A stretch of DNA of 64,000 nt, from assembly GCA_029945375.1 (NCBI GenBank), contig CM057059.1:1612001-1676000 (forward strand). The letters are read 5' to 3'. Under the pieces are notes generated by a model. That model was not told the origin of the DNA, did no database searches, and was given only the letters and a program-made list of their open reading frames with translations. The stretch is from Agaricus subrufescens. Taxonomy: Eukaryota > Basidiomycota > Agaricomycetes > Agaricales > Agaricaceae. How positions within the stretch are numbered: the stretch's first letter is position 1; each line of letters opens with the position of its first letter. Position numbers and translations under genes: made by a program. This document shows, piece by piece, positions 1-8,609 of the stretch.

Positions 1-3000
1 CTTGCCAGATCGAGATGGCGTCCTTGACTGTTTCGCTTCTCGTCCAGCTATAGGATGCAGACTGTGGAAATTGACGTCCCACTGTGTTGAAAGTCCACGC
101 TTTGTTGGCATTGTAATACGCCTGGAAGGCTGCGAGTTGGAGACCTTCGTTATAATCTGGCTCCTTGGTGGCCCAGGACTCTAGAAAGCCCTTCACCAGA
201 ATATCCACAGTTGGGAATTTGGTTACAAGAGCATCGAACATGAGAGAGACAGCAATAGATAATTGACCGCCTACAGGCTTGGAATTGGTTGCCATCAAAT
301 TACGAATGGTCGAGGGGGAAGTGGTGTAGAGGATGACCCTTTTGACGTCGAGTCCCTTCTCTAGTTTGCGATAAGCCTTTAGGAGGCTGAGGAAAGCAGA
401 CCATCCTGATAGCATTTCTTCTGTAACTCTTCTACCAGCAGCTCGGGTTTTGGACGAAATTGTTCTCCTGTGATGAATGACTGAGAGAGCGATGTGGGAG
501 TGTGAATGGTCCTCGAGACAATGCCGAGGATCATAAGGGTGCTTGACGCCTGCAGTAATAATGTGGAGGTCGTTGATGTTGTTGAGATTAGCGACTTGAA
601 TGTTGTCATGGTAATCTCTTGATAATTTTGAGTTCAAGGGGGGCATCTCGAACTTGATGCGGTCTGGGTACGTGTCGATGAATCTCCGTCCCACTTGTAC
701 ATGCTCAGAGAGGGGATCGAATATCTCTTTGCAAGGGATGTTGATGATGGTGTCCAAGGGCGACTTCATCTTTTTGTGGATTGCTTTGGTTTTGAATTCC
801 AAAGCGTTTGGATGGAGGGGGGTCTCCTTGGCTTTCCGCCATTCCACAAGTGAAAGAACGGGATGGTGTGGGTGAAGTGTGTTGAGTCGAGCGACAGCCC
901 GATTGAAAAGCTTTCGGATAGTAATGGAGATGGGCATGAGGCCAGCCACGGCACTCATTCCACCTAGGGGGGTAGTGCGAAATGCTCCAGTGATCCAGCA
1001 CGCCCCTTGATTGTGTGTAGCTTCCACCATTTTGAGATTAGTATGGAAGCATCGAGTACCTGGGATGTACCAACAGCGGAGACCAAATGTCGCTATTGGT
1101 TGTACGCATGAGACATAAAGAATGCGCTTTTGCTTGGCTGTGAGGCCACACGCTGAGTTGCCTAGTACTTTCATACAGCGGACTGCAGAAAGTGACTTTG
1201 TAGCGTAGAATTTGACATGTTCTTTGAAATTGAGGTTGCGGTCGAACATGATCCCAAGATACCTCCACACTGTTTTCGGAGTGAGGAGGTTTGAAGTGTC
1301 AAATGGGGCGAATCCTATGTCGAGAGGGGGATTGGCCGAATGGTAGTTGCAGGCGGAATCCGCAAAATGAAAGAGTTCCGTCTTTGTGTGTTCCATAACA
1401 AGACCAAAGTCATTGAAAATGGAAGTGATGTGGGCGTACGCCTCTTTTAGAGAGTCCATAACATTGTTTCTACAATCCCCCATGGCAACAAGAAGTCCAT
1501 TGTCCACAAAAGAAAGAAAAGCAGTCAAAGGAAAATGAATACGAGCCTCATCATCCGATAACCAAGAGTCCAATAAATGGAAAACAGGCACAATATACAA
1601 TGCAGAAAGAATAGGAGAAAGAGCGCTACCTTGTCCTACACCTACATCCGAATCGAATAAAGGAGAGGTTTGGTTATTAATAGAATATTGAGTTTTTCGA
1701 CCTACTAGATAAGAAGAAAAGAAAGAAACTACTTTACTCGCATAACCAAAATGTTTGATAATTTTAGATAATGCCTGATGATTAAGAGAAGGAAAAAATT
1801 GAGCCACGTCGAAAGCGATAACTGAAGTGACCTTTTTGTTTGACCATCCCGCACGAACGTGGTGAGTGAGGGATACAGCCGCATCATCAACAGACCGCTG
1901 GATGATACCACCGGTTTGGCATGGGTGAATAGCTCCTGACGCGACTCCTTTGAATTGGAGTCACCATGCGATCATTTTCTCTATGAGCTTCCCCATAGTG
2001 TTGAGTAATACGATTGGCCGGAATGATTTGGCCATGCTGTAGGATGGTTTACCCGGTTTCAGTATGATGACAGAGACTGAGTTTTTGAAATGCTTGGGCC
2101 AGTATCCTACTTCAATACAGGCATTAGCGACATTCGTTACAAGTTCACATATTTCATTAGAAATGGCAAACTGCTTCCATAACCTCCAGGTGACGTTATC
2201 AGGCCCTGGCGTGGTGTTCTTTGCGCAATTATTGAGGGCGTCATGAAATTCTTGAAGCGAGAACGCTGGCCATTCTCTTTCTTCAAGTTCGTCGATTTTT
2301 TCCGTAAACCTTTCAAGATTGATAGATCAGTTGTTGGTGGAGTTATATGTGTGATGGAGGTTGTCAAATAGCTTTTGAGGGCTGTCGCATGGCACTCCTT
2401 GTTGGTCCAGGATGGCTTCCACCGCTGGAAGTTTGCGTTCGCGAGTCCATGGCATAAGGTCCCATGGTCTTTGATTGTCAGTTGCCATTTCTTCAATTTT
2501 CTTGTCAAAATGTTCTTGTTTAGCTTTTCGGATGGTACGTTTGAGGTTGCCGCGTTCCACCCGATTTCTAGAGCCACCATTTCTCCTCATCTTCTGGTAC
2601 GCCTCTTTACATTCCTCGTTCCACCACTTCTTCCCGTGACGGCTCAGTTTTCTTTCCTCCGCGAATTTCAGCCACGCACTTTCTAAGATGTCCGCTGCCC
2701 TTCCCATAGTTGTTTCTAGTTCCTCCTCCGACCCTAGAACGTTCCTTTCCAAGCTTCCCAGCTCTCTCCATATCATCTTGACATACTCCTCCTCCTCCTC
2801 TGAATACACCTCAATCTTCAACTTTCCCCTCTTCTCCAGCTCTGCCCCAAGTATAGGAATCTTGATGAGGAGGGGGCGGTGATCCGACGTCCATCTCCTT
2901 GCTTCTTGAGTTTGAATTTCATATCCAAATTCCTGTAGATTTATTATATCCGCCGAAGCGAATACAAGATCAAGTACGGACGCCCTTGAGTTAGGGTTAT

Positions 3001-3694
3001 CTGGGATGCGCGTTGGTTTGCCTCCATTAGAGGGCTGAACATAGACAATTTCTAGGTTAGACATGACGTTTTTGAGTCTCATATATGGGGAGGAACGACC
3101 ATATTGTGAGGCCGCTCCTTCATCCCATTCCCGGTCTTGGATATTAAAATCCCTGGTGCATAGTGAAATTGGAGGACAGATATCACTTACTGCGTCTAGC
3201 TGGTGTACCGCCGCATGGGATTGGCCATCGTTGTACACATTTAGGATATTGAACTCACTGGGTACACCAGCTAGGGGTCGGTTGAGGTGCAGTGTGACAA
3301 GTGACACGTCACGATGCTTGATAATGTCAGATCTGAGTTGAGGTCTGAAAACGTCAAGTCACTTGTTAATGTATGTGAGGACCCTACGATCAGGTCTCTC
3401 CGCATCTCTGTTGTTGTAAGCCTCTGTGAAAGGAGACCATGATGGGTGGATGGGGGGGCCATAGGCCATGTCCCCTTCCTTGTTAGTATTGGATGGCTGC
3501 CTACGCACGCCCCTCCATCCAGGTTCTTGGAACAAAATGATGTCCACGACCCCAGCGAGTTTGTCTAGTACAATAGAAGTGGTTTCCCAATTCTTCTGCA
3601 CATTAAATGATAGAATAGTAAAATTATAGGTACTTAACAAATGTGGTGCGAGGTTTCGAGTCTCGCTTGAAGACGGTGTGTCGTCACTATTCAT
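1..3694 (-). pseudogene. LINE-A ORF2: endonuclease-reverse transcriptase, three in-frame TGA stops
   Basis: Non-LTR retrotransposon ORF2 that would nick target DNA and prime reverse transcription. One continuous frame runs from ATG 3694 off the left edge, broken only by TGA at 3359-3361, 2327-2329 and 1961-1963. Seen in order: an exonuclease-endonuclease-phosphatase-like N-terminus (LSFNVQKN, LFQEPGW, then CTRDFNIQDREWD), RT motif TPGPDNVTWRLW near 2200, DVAQFFPSLN near 1790, GQGSALSPILS near 1610 and FVDNG near 1500. The catalytic FVDD is FVDN here, so the palm has lost an aspartate as well. The part left of 1400 is the RT connection and C-terminal region. The ATG overlaps the ORF1 stop as ATGA. 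Family resembles Tad-like fungal LINEs (inference). Certainly inactive. Confidence 0.88.
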
Positions 3695-4121
3695 TGGGAT
3701 GAATCGGTGACCTCGATTACTTGAGAGGGTGGTGCCTCAAAAGCCTGTGTAATGTTAGCCTTTCGCCTTTCGTGCTTCGTGCATTCAGCATTGTTATCAG
3801 CGATGCGGCGTTGTTCATGCCACGTGACATCATGTTGGTGTTGTTTATAGACACACTTGGAATCATTGGCAGCGTGTGCGCCACCACAATTAAGACATTT
3901 AGGAGCGTGCTTACACTCTTTAAAGCCCAGTTTCTTTCTCTCTTCACCACAGCATGGTCCAAACATGTCATGATTTTCAGTTCGGTGAGGATTCTTGCAT
4001 CTTGCGCAGATATTATGGTTGATGCGACACCTTGAAGTTCCGTGATTCCACTTCCAGCACTTTTGGCACTGGGGAACGAATTCAATTGAATCGCATTCCA
4101 GCCTTTTTCTGACGATGTACA
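3691..4121 (-). pseudogene. LINE-A ORF1 C-terminal part, gag-like zinc knuckles
   Basis: Nucleic-acid-binding ORF1 of the same LINE. Three zinc-knuckle-like clusters are visible: CQKCWKWNHGTSRC (CX2CX4HX4C), CARCKNPHRTENH and CLNCGGAHAANDSKC. The frame is open to the stop at 3691-3693, which overlaps the ORF2 start (ATGA), a layout that suggests termination-reinitiation. The apparent N-terminus upstream of 4121 is not LINE sequence: at 4122 the sequence becomes a Copia LTR (TGTTAGACTG), so ORF1 was cut by the Copia-2 insertion and its 5' part is missing from the window. Confidence 0.82.
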
Positions 4122-4335
4122 TGTTAGACTGCCCCAGCAGTCTTGTGTTAGAGTGCCCCAACAGTCTTGTATATGGACTTAGAGATGGTACGACTTTCTG
4201 ATCATGTGATATATTAGTAAGCACATGTTGAACTTGTCTGTGAACGCTCTAGAAGCCTTTAGCTTCTTAGACTTGTTCACAGGTGAGTATAGAGTTCTGT
4301 ATATTCATAGATAGCTTCTTAGACTTGTTCACAGG
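4122..4335 (+). repeat. Copia-2 5' LTR, first part (split by Copia-1)
   Basis: Starts with TGTTAGACTG, includes a 24-bp direct duplication at its start, and ends at ...CACAGGAT. It continues at 11735-11821 after the Copia-1 insertion; AGGAT (4331-4335 and 11735-11739) is the Copia-1 target duplication. It is very similar, in opposite orientation, to Copia-1's own 5' LTR at 11520-11734. Confidence 0.85.
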
Positions 4336-4610
4336 ATTGTCGGACGTAGAACGTGGCGCGTGCGGAGACAGTTCTAACAGTGGTAGTCACGAGTGAATCG
4401 GATAAGAATTGATTGAGCAATCCTGTGAACAAGTCTAAGAAGCTATCTATGAATGCTAAGGACTCTGCTCTTTCACCTGTGATAAAGTCTAAGAAGCTAA
4501 GGGGCTAAGACATTCCACCATTAAATTATTCGTGCTTACTAACTATATCTGATCAGGAAGTCATTGCCATCTCAGAATCCTGCTCTAGACTGTTGAGGCA
4601 CAGTCTAACA
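4336..4610 (-). repeat. Copia-1 3' LTR
   Basis: 275 bp, minus-strand ends TGTTAGACTG and CCGACA. It contains repeated CTTCTTAGACTTGTTCACAG motifs. Its first half differs strongly from the 5' LTR; its last 85 bp or so are close to it. Confidence 0.85.
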
Positions 4611-4636
4611 CACCCCCTTGATCCAACCAGTCCATA

Positions 4637-7600
4637 CTAAGCTCCAAGTCCTAACAATGGCACAGCAAAGTCAACAACTTTCCTTGATACAGCCTTGGTT
4701 AGGATGTCCGCAACTTGCTGGTCAGTGGATACATAGAGAGGATCAATGACTCCATCTTCTACAGCCTCGCGGAGCCAATAGAACCGAAGATCTAGGTGTT
4801 TCATGCGCCCGTGGTGCTCAGGATTCTTGGCTACACTGATCCCAGACTTGTTATCCACGAAAAGCGTTGAGGGAAGTGTCTGGTGATAGCCAAACTCAGT
4901 CAGGATGTTCCTAGTCCACTTGATCTCCTTTCCAGCTTCAACAGCAGCAACAAATTCAGCCTCAGTACTCGAGAGAGTCACAAAGGGCTGACGCTTTGAG
5001 GACCATCCTACAGCAGCCCCAGACACTAGAGTCACATAACCACCTGTAGCTCGACCTGTGGCCTTGCAGCCACCATGGGAAGCGTCAGAATAGGTGGTAA
5101 ACAGCTCTCCAGAGTCAGTACCTCGGTATACAAGCTGGTAGTGCAGTGTGCCCTTCAAATAGCGAAGTAAATGCTTGACAGCAAGCCAATGGGCAGGAGC
5201 AGGATTGTGGTTGAATCTCCCGAGGTAGGAGACTGCATAGGCAATGTCGGGACGAGTCATGGTGGCCAGATACTGCAGGGCACCTACAGCAGAGAGATAA
5301 GGAACAGACTTCATCTCAGCCTGCTCCTCGAGTGAGGGAATAATGTCCGAGAGCTCAGAGCCAGGAGGTAGAGGGGTGGAAAGGGAGTTAGAATCGTCCA
5401 TATTGAACCTTTCTAGCAGCTCCTTGATGTAGTGCTCTTGGGAGAGGGAGATAGAACGCTTAGAGCGATCCTGCTTCACCTGAATGCCCAGTAGAAGAGT
5501 GGTAGAGCCTAGATCTCGCAGTTTGAAGTGCCGAGACAGCTCTGAGACAGCAGAGGCCATGGCTGCATCGCTTTTAGAGACTAGGGTAATGTCATCAATG
5601 AAGACTGGTACAATGACCTTAATGTCTCCCTTGGAATAGATGTAAATGGAGTTGTCGGAGCGAAGTCTGGAGTAGCCAATACCCTCTAGAACACCTCGGA
5701 GCTTCTTACTCCACTGTCTGGCAGCCTGCTTAAGGCCATAAAGCAATTTCCGGAGCCTGAAGACCATATTAGGGCCCCCAGTGTGATAGCCCTCTGGTTG
5801 CCTCATATAAATCTCCTCCTCGAGTTCCCCATAGGTGAAGGCAGAGGAGATGTCAACAGAGCGCATTTTGTAGCCCTCTCTAGCAGCCAGAGCTATAATG
5901 AGTCTCAGAGAGGCAGGACGAAATGTAGGGGCAAAGACCTCAGTGTAATCGAATCCAGGACGTTGGGAGAAGCCCTTAGCAACAAGACGAGCCCTATAGC
6001 GCTCAATAGAGCCGTCGGCATGCCTTTTCACCTTGAAGACCCAGCCAGAGTTGACTATCTTCTTACCAGGAGGCAGCTCAGTGAGTTCCCAAGTCCTGTT
6101 AGCCTCGAGATTGAATATCTCAGTGTTACAAGCATCGACCCAGTGTTCCCTGTCAGGGGACTGCATAGCCAGCCTGTAGGTGCGAGGATCAGCTGTAGAA
6201 ACAGCTCCAGCAAACTCAACCTCATAGAAGTCAGTATCCACTGAGAGAGCAGCTTCATCGTCATCTTCTGGGTCTCTAGCAGGCAGATTAGGTTGTCTGA
6301 CCTTCCACCAGTCACCAGGAGGCTTCCGAACGCGCCCAGTGCGACGTGGCACTCTAGGAGGCTCAGGGGGCACTCCAGAAGTGGGAGGAGTCACAGGGAG
6401 CGGAATCGGAGCTTGTGGAGGTGGAGTAGCAGGGCTAGGAGGAGGAGGAGCAGGCAGAGGTGTCTCCTCTTCGAGAGGAACAGGAGAACTCGGACTGGGA
6501 GGCTGAAAGCGAGCAGGGAGAGGGCTAGTATCACCCCCTTCATCTAGGAGAGGTGGCACTCCGAAATGCAACATTGGTGGTGCAGGAGAGGGCTCAGAAA
6601 CATTCTGAGACTCAGGGGAGGGGGGAGGGCCAGCAAATGAAGGTATAGCATCGAGTTGGGCTTTAGAAGTCCCAGGAAAGTACCTTTCATCGAAATCAGC
6701 TCTCTCCGAGATCACAGAACGCTTAGTGACTGGATTATAGAACTTCCAGCCTTTGTAGCCTGCAGGATAGCCTATAAAGACGCATTTTTCGAAGTGGGGC
6801 TCTAGGGAAGTCCTTTTATCTCGCTGCACATGCACATAGGCAGTGCACCCCCATACTCGGAGGTGGGAGACATCAGGTTTTCGCTTATAGAAAGCCTGGA
6901 AGGGTGTAGTCCCAGAAAGCGACGCAGTAGGCAGCCTATTCCACACATGGACCATAGAAGAGATACACTCCCCCCAGAAAGAGGGAGGAAGTCGAGATTC
7001 AGAGAGCATAGCAGTGATCCTCTCACCCATAGTCCTATTAGCTCTCTCCGCAAGGCCATTCTGCTGAGGCCTGTTGCGAGTAGAGTGCCTCCTTTCGATC
7101 CCAGACTGCTCCGTGAACGTTAGGAACGCTTTAGACATGTATTCACCGCCTTTATCATCCTGTAGAGCCCGAATTTTGACTCCAAGTTGATTTTCGGCCC
7201 AGGATTTGTAGACTTTGAATGCTTCAAAGGCTTCTGACTTGCTTTTAAGCAGATGTACAGCCCGGAATCGTGTTGCGTCGTCTATAAAGGTAATCCAGTA
7301 CTTGTAGCCTGAGTGGGAAGCGACTGGGAGCGGTCCGTGAAGGTCTGAGTGCACCAGCTCAAGAGGGGATCGATTGTGATTGAGGGAGGGAGGAAATGGA
7401 AGTGAATGCATCTTTCCTGCAAGGCAGGGCTCACATATAGGGTCAGGAGGAGCATTAGAATCGAGTTTAAGGCCTGTAACAAGGTCCTTACTCAACATAG
7501 ACTTCACATCAGTATAATTGTGATGAATGAAGCAATGATGCCACAGGGAGAGGTCAGCTGGCAGTGTAGAGACAGCAAAAGCAGCCTCAGAAGTGATAGT

Positions 7601-8602
7601 AGAGCCATCTAGCTCAGCAGAGTTGTTGGAGTGGATAGTGGCCGTAAAAAGTGTTGTTCCCTTGCACTGGAAAGCGATAGAGCGAGCAGAAATGGTGATA
7701 TTGAAGCCCTTGTGCTGAGCAAGGTATAAACACAACAGCAGATTACTCCTGAGGTCAGGAACATGCAGTACCCTCGAAAACTCGACCGCTCTAGCCTCCT
7801 TTCCATTAACAACTGGTTTAAACACCACAGAACCTATCCCCGCAGAGTATACAACTGAATTATCAGCTAATCGGATGGGAATGCGATTGGGGGAGTAGTT
7901 CTTGAACCAGTGACGATGTGGGGTCATATGAGAAGTGGCCCCAGTGTCTGCAAGCCAATGGAAGTCAGCATCGAGCTGTAGAGGTGTAGAAAGCGAAGGG
8001 GAAGGGGAGGGATGTGAGGCACTTGCATTTCCAGCAAATTCACGGACTCTCTGTGCTTTTTCGGGGCTAGAAGTCGAAGAGGAGCTTGCTGCAGAGCCTG
8101 AGGCGTCATTTGAAGCGTCCTGAGCCTTGTTAGCCTTATTTCCGCGAGTTCTAGGCTTCTGAGCGTCCTCCTGAGCGCGTTTTCTCGCGTTTTCGAACGC
8201 CCTACATGTCTCCACCTTGTGACCCAGCCTCCCACAGAAATTGCAGCTCACTGACGCGTTTTTGAAGCCAGAGCGAGCAGCTAGAGCCTGGGAGCCTCCC
8301 AAAGCGTCCCCAGCACGTTTTTTGCGTTGAATATCCTCTGTGACAAAGGCCTGATGAATGGTGGCCTTGTCCAGCTTGTCCATAAGCAAAAGAGACGAGG
8401 AGAAGGCGGAATAGTCATCTGGGAGTGCTCTAATGAGGGCCATAGATGCCAGCTCATCATCTAGCATCTCCAGAGTGAAGGAAGTGGGTCTGAGCTCTTT
8501 AATTCGACGTTTGCAGCCTTCTACCCTGTTGATAAGCAATTGGAGAGACTCCTCCTCGAGTTTTCGGATGCTGAACAGCTCATCATAAGCATTAAAACGC
8601 AT
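4637..8602 (-). CDS. Copia-1 Gag-Pol polyprotein, main part (1321 aa open frame)
   Basis: Ty1/Copia polyprotein that makes capsid, protease, integrase and reverse transcriptase-RNase H. Seen in order: gag region, one CCHC knuckle (CNFCGRLGHKVETC), aspartic protease DTGATSHM, integrase zinc-finger region (WHHCFIHHNYTD...CEPCLAGK) and catalytic core (DDKGGEYMSKAF, NGLAERANRT), a long Pro-rich linker, RT (VDISSAFTYG, FIDDITLV) and RNase H (TYSDASHGG, LSSTEAEFVAA). The order IN before RT identifies Copia rather than Gypsy. The first two residues are an artefact of the LINE-B1 duplication: the real N-terminus is at 11337. The active-site motif is FIDD rather than the usual YVDD. No stop or frameshift is seen, so before LINE-B1 landed this was probably a functional copy. 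Confidence 0.95.
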   Translation of the reverse strand: MRFNAYDELFSIRKLEEESLQLLINRVEGCKRRIKELRPTSFTLEMLDDELASMALIRALPDDYSAFSSSLLLMDKLDKATIHQAFVTEDIQRKKRAGDALGGSQALAARSGFKNASVSCNFCGRLGHKVETCRAFENARKRAQEDAQKPRTRGNKANKAQDASNDASGSAASSSSTSSPEKAQRVREFAGNASASHPSPSPSLSTPLQLDADFHWLADTGATSHMTPHRHWFKNYSPNRIPIRLADNSVVYSAGIGSVVFKPVVNGKEARAVEFSRVLHVPDLRSNLLLCLYLAQHKGFNITISARSIAFQCKGTTLFTATIHSNNSAELDGSTITSEAAFAVSTLPADLSLWHHCFIHHNYTDVKSMLSKDLVTGLKLDSNAPPDPICEPCLAGKMHSLPFPPSLNHNRSPLELVHSDLHGPLPVASHSGYKYWITFIDDATRFRAVHLLKSKSEAFEAFKVYKSWAENQLGVKIRALQDDKGGEYMSKAFLTFTEQSGIERRHSTRNRPQQNGLAERANRTMGERITAMLSESRLPPSFWGECISSMVHVWNRLPTASLSGTTPFQAFYKRKPDVSHLRVWGCTAYVHVQRDKRTSLEPHFEKCVFIGYPAGYKGWKFYNPVTKRSVISERADFDERYFPGTSKAQLDAIPSFAGPPPSPESQNVSEPSPAPPMLHFGVPPLLDEGGDTSPLPARFQPPSPSSPVPLEEETPLPAPPPPSPATPPPQAPIPLPVTPPTSGVPPEPPRVPRRTGRVRKPPGDWWKVRQPNLPARDPEDDDEAALSVDTDFYEVEFAGAVSTADPRTYRLAMQSPDREHWVDACNTEIFNLEANRTWELTELPPGKKIVNSGWVFKVKRHADGSIERYRARLVAKGFSQRPGFDYTEVFAPTFRPASLRLIIALAAREGYKMRSVDISSAFTYGELEEEIYMRQPEGYHTGGPNMVFRLRKLLYGLKQAARQWSKKLRGVLEGIGYSRLRSDNSIYIYSKGDIKVIVPVFIDDITLVSKSDAAMASAVSELSRHFKLRDLGSTTLLLGIQVKQDRSKRSISLSQEHYIKELLERFNMDDSNSLSTPLPPGSELSDIIPSLEEQAEMKSVPYLSAVGALQYLATMTRPDIAYAVSYLGRFNHNPAPAHWLAVKHLLRYLKGTLHYQLVYRGTDSGELFTTYSDASHGGCKATGRATGGYVTLVSGAAVGWSSKRQPFVTLSSTEAEFVAAVEAGKEIKWTRNILTEFGYHQTLPSTLFVDNKSGISVAKNPEHHGRMKHLDLRFYWLREAVEDGVIDPLYVSTDQQVADILTKAVSRKVVDFAVPLLGLGA

Positions 8603-8609
8603 TCCAGCC

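Noticed and set aside
3691..4224. LINE-A ORF1 start at 4224
   Set aside because: Residues before 4121 are translated Copia LTR; the same peptide appears at 11656 in an LTR.
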